Origin: CAYRFF01 sp964436125
Lineage (GTDB): Bacteria > Bacteroidota > Bacteroidia > Chitinophagales > Saprospiraceae
Direction of reading: 5' to 3'
Assembly (NCBI GenBank): GCA_964436125.1
Contig: CAYTBT010000042.1
Location: 1-19,358 of the forward strand
DNA length: 19,358 bases
Part shown: positions 1 through 8,308 of the stretch, in pieces
Numbering within the stretch: the stretch's first letter is position 1
How the letters are laid out: every line of letters begins with the position of its first letter
Notes under the pieces: generated by a model
The model's input: the letters and a program-made list of their open reading frames with translations, nothing else
Databases searched by the model: none
What the model was told of the DNA's origin: nothing
Position numbers and translations under genes: made by a program

Positions 1-2
1 CC

Positions 3-650
3 TATATATCAGCTTTTTATGTGGATAACTCGACTTTTTTAGTAAACCTTAATTATACTAGGTCCGGAGCAACATATATCGTCTATACAGGAATTTTACC
101 TAATGTGACTTCAACTATTACATTTAATAGAAAAATAAGGAAAGATAATAATTGCGATGTTTATGATGGAAATGCTTACTATAGCACTTTACAGTATAAT
201 GGAAGTGGAGTATTTGGAAGAATATGGAGAGGAGCTTGTCCACACCGTTTAACACCAAATGGGGACGGGAACTTAGATATCTTCTATTGTTCCCTATGGT
301 CACCATACAAGGATATCTGTTGGGATCCTGATTCACCGGATCATACCTTAAAATCAAGTGTCTATAAAATTAAATTAGAGATATTTGATCGATGGGGTGG
401 TCGAATATGGGAAGATAGAGCTCATGTACCTCCGACATCTCCTTTTGGTTTAGATGGATCCGAAGTTTCCTGGGATGGAAGTACACCAAAAGGAGATGCT
501 CTACCTGGGGTATATATAGCTAAATTTACTTTTTATTCTTGTTCAGACAATTCTGCATATCAAGGTTGTTCTGACCCTTCAGGTAACTCTACATGGTATA
601 GTGAGTCTAATATACAGATAGAAACAATTGATGTAACGCTCATACGGTAA
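3..650 (+). CDS. T9SS type B (gliding-motility type) sorting domain protein, 3' part
   Basis: The reading frame is open to the window edge, so this is the C-terminal end of a longer protein; the GTG at 21 is internal. The end has the hallmarks of the CHU_C / gliding-motility-associated C-terminal domain used as a type B signal by the type IX secretion system. These are LTPNGDGNLD (about residue 77 after the GTG), then an IFDRWGGRIWE segment, SWDGSTPKGDALPGVYI, and a final beta strand. Such proteins are exported to the cell surface or medium, and the sorting domain is read by the T9SS. The functional part lies upstream of the window and cannot be named. The upstream residues are beta-rich with a few Cys, consistent with an extracellular repeat or adhesin-like protein (inference). 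The next gene begins 140 bp downstream on the same strand. Confidence 0.88.
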   Translation, partial: YISAFYVDNSTFLVNLNYTRSGATYIVYTGILPNVTSTITFNRKIRKDNNCDVYDGNAYYSTLQYNGSGVFGRIWRGACPHRLTPNGDGNLDIFYCSLWSPYKDICWDPDSPDHTLKSSVYKIKLEIFDRWGGRIWEDRAHVPPTSPFGLDGSEVSWDGSTPKGDALPGVYIAKFTFYSCSDNSAYQGCSDPSGNSTWYSESNIQIETIDVTLIR

Positions 651-790
651 TTTTAATATGAGCTTATTTGTGACAACAGTATCGAATATTTCACCATTAT
701 CTTGAATAATCTATTTACTTTACTGATTTAGTTTTAATACTTTTACATAGTTGTATATAAAGTATTCTATAACATAATTTACATATTGAC

Positions 791-1495
791 ATGAAATATC
801 TTGTAATTATCTTCTGTTTCTTTTGTATTAATATATGCTTAGGGCAAAATAACCATTTTTACTTCAAGACTGAAGCTGAAGTAGGTTATTTGATAAGTAG
901 AGCAAAATACATGATATCAAAGAATGTACCATTATCAGCTAGCTTAAAAATAGGTTCAGGTATCCGGTTAAGTAGATCAACATATATTGGTTTGTTTTTA
1001 ACCGCCTCTTACATGCGTTTTGTACTTAATTCCAAAAATGGATATATAATTGTAATAAATGACAATAATGGACCTCCTACTACTACAACAGATTATTTTG
1101 TTGCAGAAACCGAAGGAATTATGATGGGACCTACTGTTTTCGTTAATCAAGAAATTTTTGATAAACTTTCTATAGAATTTCAGACCTCTTACTTGGTACC
1201 TGCAAATGCTAAAACGGATTGGTATTTTTACAGTCCGGAATTGAATAGAATTACCGACCCTTTAAATGGAACAACAAGTTCTAGAGATAATACAGCCTCA
1301 CAAGCTGTATTTCAGTTAGGTATTGCTTATGATATTTATAAAGGGAAAAATTTAATTGTTGATGTAAAGCCGTATTATAGTTACTATTTAACACTTGAAA
1401 GTACAATAGATAATAGAATTTATGATATACTCAATGTAAATCAAGGTGGCAACCTACATTCTTTAGGGCTGGGAATTATTTTAACCTTGCTTTAA
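791..1495 (+). CDS. Secreted, probable outer-membrane beta-barrel protein (hypothetical)
   Basis: A 234-residue protein with a clear signal peptide: a hydrophobic stretch at residues 3-18 ending CLGQ, where Gln is the common first mature residue in Bacteroidota. The rest alternates short amphipathic strands (SASLKIGSGIRL, YIGLFLTASYM, VFQLGIAYDI, VDVKPYYSYYL) separated by polar loops. It ends in a strand LGLGIILTLL at the C-terminus, as small outer-membrane beta-barrels do. There is no sorting domain and no recognisable catalytic motif. It follows a T9SS cargo gene in the same direction, so a surface role is likely. The family was not identified; barrel topology is inferred from strand pattern only. 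Confidence 0.7.
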   Translation: MKYLVIIFCFFCINICLGQNNHFYFKTEAEVGYLISRAKYMISKNVPLSASLKIGSGIRLSRSTYIGLFLTASYMRFVLNSKNGYIIVINDNNGPPTTTTDYFVAETEGIMMGPTVFVNQEIFDKLSIEFQTSYLVPANAKTDWYFYSPELNRITDPLNGTTSSRDNTASQAVFQLGIAYDIYKGKNLIVDVKPYYSYYLTLESTIDNRIYDILNVNQGGNLHSLGLGIILTLL

Positions 1496-1940
1496 TTTTA
1501 AAAACTATTATTTCTCAATGGAATTGCGTAAATAATCGGACTCCATAGATAAGTTTGTTTTGATAAATTTATTTTCTTGAATTTATGCAACTTTACGCTG
1601 AATAATTAATAATGAGACTGATGTTCCAGAACTTTTGGATAAAATGTGAAATAAATGCTTGTTTGTTAAGGTCGTTTCCGGCAATCAGTCCTCAAAACTC
1701 CATAATCGATTAATCATCACCTTTTCCCTTTCTCGGCCGAAGGCTTGGAAGCTCCGTAGGAGCGGCTCCTGAAAAATCAAGCCCGAAGGACTTGAATATG
1801 GATCGCCATAAAGACCTCAACCTCATGAAATGGGTTCTGTGAATCCATTTAGGTTCCTTATTAAGCTTTTCCGACGGTTTTTCTTGACTCAAGAATTTTT
1901 CTTACGGAATTTCATGTGTCCACCTATTGCGTATTGGGTA
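1496..1940. other. Intergenic region, convergent between barrel protein and helicase-nuclease
   Basis: About 445 bp lie between two convergent genes. The left 200 bp is AT-rich with nothing recognisable. The right half (about 1715-1810) is much more GC-rich and holds overlapping inverted repeats. GCTCC at 1751-1755 can pair with GGAGC at 1759-1763, while AGGAGC at 1758-1763 can pair with GCTCCT at 1765-1770. A 60-codon reading frame on the minus strand (1710-1892) covers this patch. It is rich in Arg/Lys/Trp, has no domain I recognise, and runs through the palindromes, so I regard it as fortuitous. The patch could serve as a terminator for either gene, but no T-run follows. Confidence 0.4.
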
Positions 1941-4900
1941 TTATGCGATTCTTTCCAGTTCTGCTAATTGTGTATAAAGTAATGATGCCTTGACATTTTC
2001 GTAACCCATCTCCTCAAATACCTCTTTGTACCTCATTACCTGCTTTGCGTATTTTTTATTTTCGTTTTTCGTTTCACTCGATTTATAATCGATGATATGC
2101 ACCTCATTTTCCTTCATAATTACGCGGTCCGGTTTTAAGGACTTGCCGGTGGGAAGCGTTATTCTTCGTTCTCGGAGAACCTTATAGTCAGTGCTGAATA
2201 AGTTGCTGATTTCCGGATTGGAGAAGAGCTCATGGAAATGTTCTTGCCATTTTTCCTGCTCAGATGCCGGAATAGTCCCTTCCAATACCGCTGTTTTTAT
2301 CGCTTTGTCAAGGTCTTCCAGATATTCCGTATTTTCAAGGATGGTATGTACGGCATTCCCACGCAAAACCCGTTCTTTTCGTTCTGAATCCGGTGCAAGT
2401 GTGTCTTCCTCCCATGCCAATGCCCTTAACTGTGGCAATGCTGTACGATATTCCGTCATTCCAAGGGTTAATGCTGCCGGCTCAGGATCGTTTGGCTCCA
2501 CTCTGCCTTCCTGCTTTCCATAAGCATAAGTTGTGATTCCTTTTTCATCCTCGGTTTTGGATAAATCATCCATTGGCTCAACAAGATATTTACTCAAGGC
2601 CGTATTCATATTGTCTTGACTTGCATCTTTGTCGTCACTCGGTACCGTTGCCAATGCGTAAATCTCATTTTTAGCCCTCGTCATGGCGACATACAGCAGA
2701 TTCAAGGAATCGATATGCGAATTTTCAACTTCCTCAAAGACCACGTCAGTAAAATCGCTGTTTAAGGTGCTGTATGACCAGTCGATAGGCAATTTTAATT
2801 GCAATTTGTCCTGCTCATAATCTACCCAAAGGGTATTTTTAAAACTGTGTTCCGGTCCGAATTTCCAGTCGAGGAATGGAAGAATGACAATCGGGAAAGC
2901 AAGCCCCTTAGCCTTGTGGACGGTCATGATTTCCATGGCACCGACATTGTCGGGAAGAGTTAAGGTCACTTTTTCCTCTTCCCACCAGTCGAGAAACTCG
3001 GAGAGGAATGAACCGTGTTCAGCTTGATACTGGAGTAGTTCTTCAAAGAAAGAATGAAGATAAATTGCATGTTCTTCAAGCTCTTCCTGTGGAATATAAT
3101 TTAAGAGTGACTGTGCGATTTCAACGAGTGAAGAACCTTCGATTTCCGCTTGTCTTTCACGCCAGACCTTTATATAATCCGCCATTTCCTCCTTGTTGTC
3201 CTTAAAATCATAATCCTCTTCTGCCAAGTACACGACTTCGTAATGATGAATCGGCTCTTCAGGCTCGACCATCATCTGAAGATTGGCGATGATGAAGCGC
3301 ACATAACGGTCATTACTCAAGAGCAGAGCCTCATTATTGACATAATTGAGAAATTCCGGTTTGATACCTGGATATTCCTCCGGATTAGCCTTAATTTCTT
3401 CGATAATTTCAACTACATCTTTGATATTTTTCTTTCGTTCACAGAGGATGGCGATATCGCCGGGTTTATAGCCATTATTCTGCAGTTGCAGGAATATCTG
3501 ATATAGTTTTTCGCGATATAATTGCTCATTATCATATATTATTTCGCCTGTTCTTTTATCTATTTTATCGCGTTTGAGGAAATTGACTTCGACATAACCT
3601 TTACCCGATCTGGCTTCTTTCAGAGAAAGAACTTCGGGCAGATATTGCTTGCTGTCCGCATAAATATCGGCTACTTCGCCTATTGGAGGCATTGTTTCAT
3701 CCTCATCAATAAGCTTTTTATCTTCCCAGACCCATTCCAGAGAATCCTGGATAATATCGGGCAGATGACTTGCGTCAAATAAGCGATTATTAAAGGTTAT
3801 CACATGTTCATCTGACCGGAAATTATGTGTCAGAGTCTCCGATTCAATTGCACCATAATATAATTGCTCCAGTCCGGATTGCAGAATCTCCCAATTCCCA
3901 TTCCTAAAACGGTAAATTGCTTGTTTTACATCGCCCACGATAAGATTATCATAGTTTTGCGACATATTTTCATCGATCAGTGGACGGAGATTCTGCCATT
4001 GGAACAAACTCGTGTCCTGAAACTCATCAATCAGCAAATGCCTGTATGCCACGGAGATTTTCTCATAAAGAAATGGTACAAATACCGTTTCCATCAAGTC
4101 GCGTAGAAAGCGATTGGTTTCAGCCAGGATAAGCCAGTTATTTTCTCTTTTCACCTCATTGAGATAGGGAATTAGTGTGTAAAGTGTAATGTAGGAAACG
4201 AGCTCTTCGAGAATTGCCTTATTGGTAGTGTATTCTTGGTATGCCTTAGAAACAAATGCGACATAATCATCAATATGCTCTTTTAATGCCTCATTATAAA
4301 AACGCAGGTACTCATCCGCTCTGGCTTTATTTTTATTAGCATACATCTTATGTGAATCATCAATTACCTTTTGAAGTGTTTTACTTTTAAGTACCTTTTT
4401 AAGATTTTCCGGTTCATCGTGATTTATCAACGCGCCCATAAAGCCGCTTTTCCCACTACTGAAATCAGTCAAGATGAAGCCATATTCTTCCATAAATTCT
4501 TCTGCCCTGGAAATATATTTTAAGTTTTGATTTTTAATTTTAATTTGCGAAAGCTGAAGTTCTTTAAAAAGTGATCTCAATTCCTCAAAGTCGAGACTTT
4601 GTAATGCATCCATATCCACATCTTCTGCATAAAGTTGTGATGCAAGAGACATGAGCGTACTTTTTACGTGAAATTTCTTTCCTTCATTGATTTTGCGTTG
4701 CATTTCACGGCTCAACCAGGAATAAAGTGGGTGATTTTTATCGATATCTCTGATAAGTTTCACTGCGGCCTGCTCGATGACTTCATCGGTGTCAAGCTGC
4801 ACCCGATAGGCGGTATCAATCCCGAGATCCCGCGCAAATGAGCGCAACACACGCTGAAAGAAACTGTCGATGGTACTCACGGATATCTGATCGTAGTACT

Positions 4901-5210
4901 GAATCATGACCTTGAGGAGCTTCCCGGCATAAGCAGTAATTTTTTCCTTTGAAAGTCCGGTACTCTCATTGAGATAATCCAGATGATCCGACTCTTCCGG
5001 CTCCAGTGCCAGATTTTTCACTTCTTTGAGGATGCGTTCCCGCATTTCATTTGTCGCCTTATTGGTAAATGTAATTGCGAGGATATGTCGGAAATAAAAT
5101 AATTTCTCGGTGTGCTTAAAACACAAGTCGAGATAAAATCGCACCAGCCGGAAGGTCTTTCCCGAGCCGGCAGAAGCCTTCAGTATATTTAATGGAGCAT
5201 TATCAGTCAT
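1941..5210 (-). CDS. AddA/RecB-type UvrD-superfamily helicase-nuclease
   Basis: A 1089-residue protein with the full set of superfamily 1A helicase motifs. They are Walker A ASAGSGKT (12-19), AITFTNKATNEMRERI (45-60), STIDSF (112-117), Walker B DEFQDT (395-400), GDVKQAIYRFR (426-436), NFRS (463-466), TVHKAKGL (763-770) and LLYVAMTRAK (838-847). A C-terminal RecB-family nuclease domain keeps its expected residues: H955, D1028, D1041-Y-K1043 and Q1057/Y1061. Together these indicate an ATP-driven DNA helicase with an active 5'/3' end-processing nuclease, acting on double-strand breaks before RecA loading (known for AddAB/RecBCD). The length fits Bacteroidota AddA-like proteins. No AddB-like partner is adjacent. 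The ATG at 5208-5210 directly precedes the Walker A region, so the start is secure. The start and leader lie inside a dispersed repeat (see 5191-5590). Confidence 0.93.
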   Translation of the reverse strand: MTDNAPLNILKASAGSGKTFRLVRFYLDLCFKHTEKLFYFRHILAITFTNKATNEMRERILKEVKNLALEPEESDHLDYLNESTGLSKEKITAYAGKLLKVMIQYYDQISVSTIDSFFQRVLRSFARDLGIDTAYRVQLDTDEVIEQAAVKLIRDIDKNHPLYSWLSREMQRKINEGKKFHVKSTLMSLASQLYAEDVDMDALQSLDFEELRSLFKELQLSQIKIKNQNLKYISRAEEFMEEYGFILTDFSSGKSGFMGALINHDEPENLKKVLKSKTLQKVIDDSHKMYANKNKARADEYLRFYNEALKEHIDDYVAFVSKAYQEYTTNKAILEELVSYITLYTLIPYLNEVKRENNWLILAETNRFLRDLMETVFVPFLYEKISVAYRHLLIDEFQDTSLFQWQNLRPLIDENMSQNYDNLIVGDVKQAIYRFRNGNWEILQSGLEQLYYGAIESETLTHNFRSDEHVITFNNRLFDASHLPDIIQDSLEWVWEDKKLIDEDETMPPIGEVADIYADSKQYLPEVLSLKEARSGKGYVEVNFLKRDKIDKRTGEIIYDNEQLYREKLYQIFLQLQNNGYKPGDIAILCERKKNIKDVVEIIEEIKANPEEYPGIKPEFLNYVNNEALLLSNDRYVRFIIANLQMMVEPEEPIHHYEVVYLAEEDYDFKDNKEEMADYIKVWRERQAEIEGSSLVEIAQSLLNYIPQEELEEHAIYLHSFFEELLQYQAEHGSFLSEFLDWWEEEKVTLTLPDNVGAMEIMTVHKAKGLAFPIVILPFLDWKFGPEHSFKNTLWVDYEQDKLQLKLPIDWSYSTLNSDFTDVVFEEVENSHIDSLNLLYVAMTRAKNEIYALATVPSDDKDASQDNMNTALSKYLVEPMDDLSKTEDEKGITTYAYGKQEGRVEPNDPEPAALTLGMTEYRTALPQLRALAWEEDTLAPDSERKERVLRGNAVHTILENTEYLEDLDKAIKTAVLEGTIPASEQEKWQEHFHELFSNPEISNLFSTDYKVLRERRITLPTGKSLKPDRVIMKENEVHIIDYKSSETKNENKKYAKQVMRYKEVFEEMGYENVKASLLYTQLAELERIA

Positions 5211-5590
5211 AGCAATAATTGAGTTGAAAGGACAAGATAAGAAGAATGTGTGAAAGAATGGTTCACGGGTGGTTATTCTACTTTTATGGAACGCTGATAA
5301 CGCTGATGCAACTGATTGTCGCTGATCTGATTATTTATATAAGTGTATGTGCTTACTCCTATCAATAAATTCCACTTGAAGCACTATACAAAATCTGCGA
5401 GTATCCGCTTAATCTGCGTCATCTGCGTGCTATTTTCATGATGGAACGCTGATAACGCTGATGCAACTGATTGTCGCTGATCTGATTATTTATATAAGTG
5501 TATGTGCTTACTCCTATCAATAAATTCCACTTGAAGCACTATACAAAATCTGCGCTTATCAGCTCAATCTGTGTCATTAGTGTGCTATCA
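5191..5590 (+). repeat. Dispersed 155-bp palindromic repeat, locus A (leader plus two tandem units)
   Basis: Leader (5191-5285) followed by unit 1 (5286-5440) and unit 2 (5441-about 5590), period exactly 155 bp. The first 114 bp of the two units are identical (5286-5399 versus 5441-5554); the last 40 bp have diverged. Each unit starts with four CTGAT cores spaced 9, 9 and 10 bp. It ends with four ATC(T/C)GCG-like cores spaced 10, 9 and 9 bp in inverted orientation, so a unit can fold as a long imperfect hairpin (about 26 of 37 positions pair). Copies occur at 9344-9613 and 12658-12920. The leader overlaps the first seven codons of the helicase-nuclease gene on the minus strand. No coding sequence or transposase is within it. 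Confidence 0.9.
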
Positions 5591-6102
5591 GAAGAATGGC
5601 TCACCCACTATTTCATAACCCGAAAATGCAGCGGTGGTAAATTAAATCGTGACTAATCGTAAAATTGATGTCTTGGTTTTCGATCTGCCATAAGTTAAAC
5701 TATCATTGCCTTGCTTACAACTGTTTTCCTCTGGAAAGAAATAACTTTGTTGATCAACGTCAGTGCCGCAATCCCAGCTCACACCCAAGTCTGGAACAAG
5801 AATCGTATCACTTCACTGCATTCAATTCCACAATTCGCATATAATTCTATGGAAATTCGAATGTACTGTATCTGGCTTTCAGCCCAATATGATGAAATAT
5901 TATATTATCTAAAAAGAAGATTATCCTTTTAAATGCTTGCATATATTCAAGCTATTACACATTCATTATATTATTATATATGTCAATGTGAATAAAATGT
6001 GGATAAAAATATGGTTAAAAATTATAAAATCGATATATATATATAATAACGGCATAATACCGTATATAATACCTTATTATCAATTTATATAAAATAATAA
6101 TT
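5591..6102. other. AT-rich intergenic region upstream of tyrosinase-like gene
   Basis: About 500 bp with no gene I would defend. A 73-codon frame at 5711-5932 lacks any motif and is probably chance. From about 5930 the sequence is extremely AT-rich, including a (TA) run near 6031-6048. Just before that run sit two 9-mers matching the DnaA-box consensus TTATNCACA on the minus strand (5987-5995 and 5998-6006). A short inverted repeat ACGG-N7-CCGT lies at 6049-6063. No good match to the Bacteroidota -7 box TAnnTTTG was found before the gene at 6103. Confidence 0.4.
5987..6006 (-). promoter_or_regulatory. Tandem pair of DnaA-box-like 9-mers
   Basis: On the plus strand the sequence reads TGTGAATAA (5987-5995), two bases, then TGTGGATAA (5998-6006). 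The complements TTATTCACA and TTATCCACA both fit the bacterial DnaA-box consensus TTATNCACA, in the same orientation and 11 bp apart. They lie in an AT-rich stretch that includes a (TA) run 25 bp further on. A single further TGTGGATAA is found at 20-28 inside a coding region, so one match alone has little weight. Binding by DnaA is inference. Confidence 0.35.
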
Positions 6103-8184
6103 ATGAAAAAGTTTTACACCCTTCTTTTAACCGGAATGTTTCTCCTATTTTTATCCAACAGTTTAATTAATGGACAATGCAACGGTAGAAGACCTGATTT
6201 AAATAATGATTTTACTGCACAAGAACAGATAGAGCTAAGAAATCTGATCATGGACTATCTGAAACATGATATGAATAACGCTTATCCAAATGACCCTTTA
6301 TATGATGTGATTAAATATACGGTTGTTGGAATACATTCAGGGTTTAACGCTAATGAACGTCCTTTTACAGGTAAGAACTCATGGCATAGCTATGATAAAA
6401 AATTTCTTAAGTGGCACAGGGCATATATACAAGGGCTCGAAAACTATTTGATTGATAGAGGATATGAAAAATATGTCCCCTTGCCGGCTTGGGATAATGA
6501 TAATCCTATTCCTGATGCTTTCTTTAATGATGCCGCAACTGATAATAAGAATTCAGTTCTCCCGGTTTCCGATGGATTCCCACAATTGCAGAATCAAGGA
6601 CCATGTGGACAGCAAGGTGATATTACAGATTTTTTGAAATTTGATGATAATTTTGACTGTAGCAGTTGGAGCGATATAAACAGCTATGCGGATGAATTAG
6701 AAGATGACCCACATGATGCAACACATGGAGCAATACGTGGTTCGATGGGGGTGATTCAAACGGCTTCCGGGGCTGCCATTTTCTGGCCTTTTCATGCCTA
6801 TGTGGATGATCTTTATTATTGTTATCAAAAGCAATGTATGAATCTGAACGATCCTGACTTATGGTTGAAGGATGAAGAGAATGGTACAGGTGTTGAGCCA
6901 TCTTCTCCGGATGTTTTTTGGAAGAGTCCGGGTATATTTTCGGCTGACGGATGGCTGGATGGACAAGGGAATCTCAATATTCAACAAGTACCTGGAGAAT
7001 CAATTACAATTGCTGTAAGGGTAAGAAATAGAGGAGATATGCCAAATATGACCGGTGTAGGACAGATTGAATTATACTGGGCACAAGCTTCTTCCGGTTT
7101 AAGCTGGCCGGCACCTTTTGATGGAAGTTCCATGGGAACTTGTAATGAACCAATGGGTGGATTTATAGCATCCCAACCATTAAGACCTGTAAATGAAGAT
7201 TATGTTGATAGCTTTGATGTTAACTACAATGGGGATACTACTGAAACAATTCATGATTACACTATTTACTATTTTGAGTGGACACCACCTGATCCCGATA
7301 ATTATGCCGCATGTTTTGGTGAAGGATGGAAGCAGAGACATTTTTGTATCCTAGCTAGAATCGTGGTTCCGAATGAGACTCTCGATGAGACCAATGATTT
7401 GGAGTACAATGTTGAACATAATAATGAAATCGCTTTACGAAATATCGCATTATGGGGTAATGGTGAACCGGATGGTATAGTAGGGCCTCATACACCGCCG
7501 AATGATCTCATTCTAGTTGGGAATTACACGAGCTCTACCATGAACAATGTAAAATTTGAGATAACATTTCCAACTCAATCTGATGCCCACCTGTTAAATA
7601 AGGCAAATATGCATATACGGTTAAATCAGCCTATGCAAAGCAACTGGATAAATTCCGGGAAACTCGGGAATCACGTGAATGAAACCATTATTGATAATCG
7701 ATCCTGGATAGATATTCAACAAGCTAATGCAACAATAGATGGCATGAGTTTATCTCCGTATCAGATAGGGGAAGTAGCTATAAGCTTTGATATAACAGAT
7801 AGTACAAATCTGAAGGATCTATATGTCTTTGATTTCAAACAATATAATGGTCAAGACCTTATCGGTGGTGTGCGATTTCAAGTAGATTTGCAAAAACAAC
7901 TTGCAAGATTAAGAGGAGTTCATAAAATTGGCAAAACTAAGAAACCAAAATTAAGAGTATATCCCAATCCATCAAGAGGTTACTTTACAATTTCTTCTCC
8001 GGATTTCGGTATGATGAATACTATAAAGATTTATAACTCCATGGGAGAAGTCGTTTATAAGAGTGAATTTTCAGGGAAAAATGAAGAATTTTATATTAAT
8101 GATATAACCCCCGGTGTATATATCATTCAAGTGAGACCGCATAACTCAGATGAATATATCGTAGAAAAACTTGTCATTCAATGA
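6103..8184 (+). CDS. Secreted tyrosinase-family binuclear copper protein with T9SS sorting domain
   Basis: A 693-residue protein. Residues 1-25 form a signal peptide ending INGQ. The tyrosinase core spans about 35-245, with six candidate copper ligands in family order and spacing. CuA: H78 (GIHSG), H95 and H105 (in WHSYDKKFLKWHRAY). CuB: H204 and H208 (PHDATHGAIRG) and H231 (IFWPFHAYVDDLYY). PAWD at 128-131 corresponds to the conserved PYWD segment. About 250-610 is a long beta-rich region without a motif I can name; 613-693 is a type A sorting domain (YPNP at 620, GEVVY, GVYIIQV). The family oxidises phenols or diphenols to quinones with O2; substrate and whether monophenols are used cannot be told. 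The residue after the first CuB His is Asp, where many tyrosinases have Asn. Likely cell-surface or extracellular. Confidence 0.9.
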   Translation: MKKFYTLLLTGMFLLFLSNSLINGQCNGRRPDLNNDFTAQEQIELRNLIMDYLKHDMNNAYPNDPLYDVIKYTVVGIHSGFNANERPFTGKNSWHSYDKKFLKWHRAYIQGLENYLIDRGYEKYVPLPAWDNDNPIPDAFFNDAATDNKNSVLPVSDGFPQLQNQGPCGQQGDITDFLKFDDNFDCSSWSDINSYADELEDDPHDATHGAIRGSMGVIQTASGAAIFWPFHAYVDDLYYCYQKQCMNLNDPDLWLKDEENGTGVEPSSPDVFWKSPGIFSADGWLDGQGNLNIQQVPGESITIAVRVRNRGDMPNMTGVGQIELYWAQASSGLSWPAPFDGSSMGTCNEPMGGFIASQPLRPVNEDYVDSFDVNYNGDTTETIHDYTIYYFEWTPPDPDNYAACFGEGWKQRHFCILARIVVPNETLDETNDLEYNVEHNNEIALRNIALWGNGEPDGIVGPHTPPNDLILVGNYTSSTMNNVKFEITFPTQSDAHLLNKANMHIRLNQPMQSNWINSGKLGNHVNETIIDNRSWIDIQQANATIDGMSLSPYQIGEVAISFDITDSTNLKDLYVFDFKQYNGQDLIGGVRFQVDLQKQLARLRGVHKIGKTKKPKLRVYPNPSRGYFTISSPDFGMMNTIKIYNSMGEVVYKSEFSGKNEEFYINDITPGVYIIQVRPHNSDEYIVEKLVIQ

Positions 8185-8200
8185 AAGAATTAATACAACC

Positions 8201-8263
8201 CTTCATTCAACTCATAAGCATCTTTATTACAAGAACTTGCGTTTATGGGTTGAGTGGAGGAAG
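8201..8263 (+). terminator. Imperfect hairpin downstream of tyrosinase-like gene
   Basis: CTTCATTCAACTCATAAGC (8201-8219) is followed, after about 19 bases, by an imperfect inverted copy beginning GCGTTTATGGGTTGAG (8239 onward) and ending at 8263. It lies 16 bp past the stop codon and 45 bp before the next start, on the expected side for a terminator of the 6103-8184 gene. There are mismatches and no strong T-run, so it may equally be an mRNA-stabilising stem. Confidence 0.35.
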
Positions 8264-8308
8264 TGTTAAATGATACAATAATCAGATAATTATTAAACCA
8301 TTTCAATT

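Noticed and set aside
20..28. A third DnaA-box 9-mer (TGTGGATAA)
   Set aside because: It is isolated inside a coding region and shows that single matches arise by chance.
1710..1892. 60-codon minus-strand frame downstream of the helicase-nuclease gene
   Set aside because: It runs through GC-rich palindromic DNA, has no recognisable domain and has an unusual Arg/Lys/Trp composition; treated as intergenic.
5191..5590. Repeat loci A-C as insertion sequences
   Set aside because: No coding capacity, no terminal inverted repeats bounding the whole element and no target-site duplication could be recognised.
5711..5932. 73-codon plus-strand frame before the tyrosinase-like gene
   Set aside because: No motif, no promoter or start context, and it ends in AT-rich DNA; no support beyond being open.
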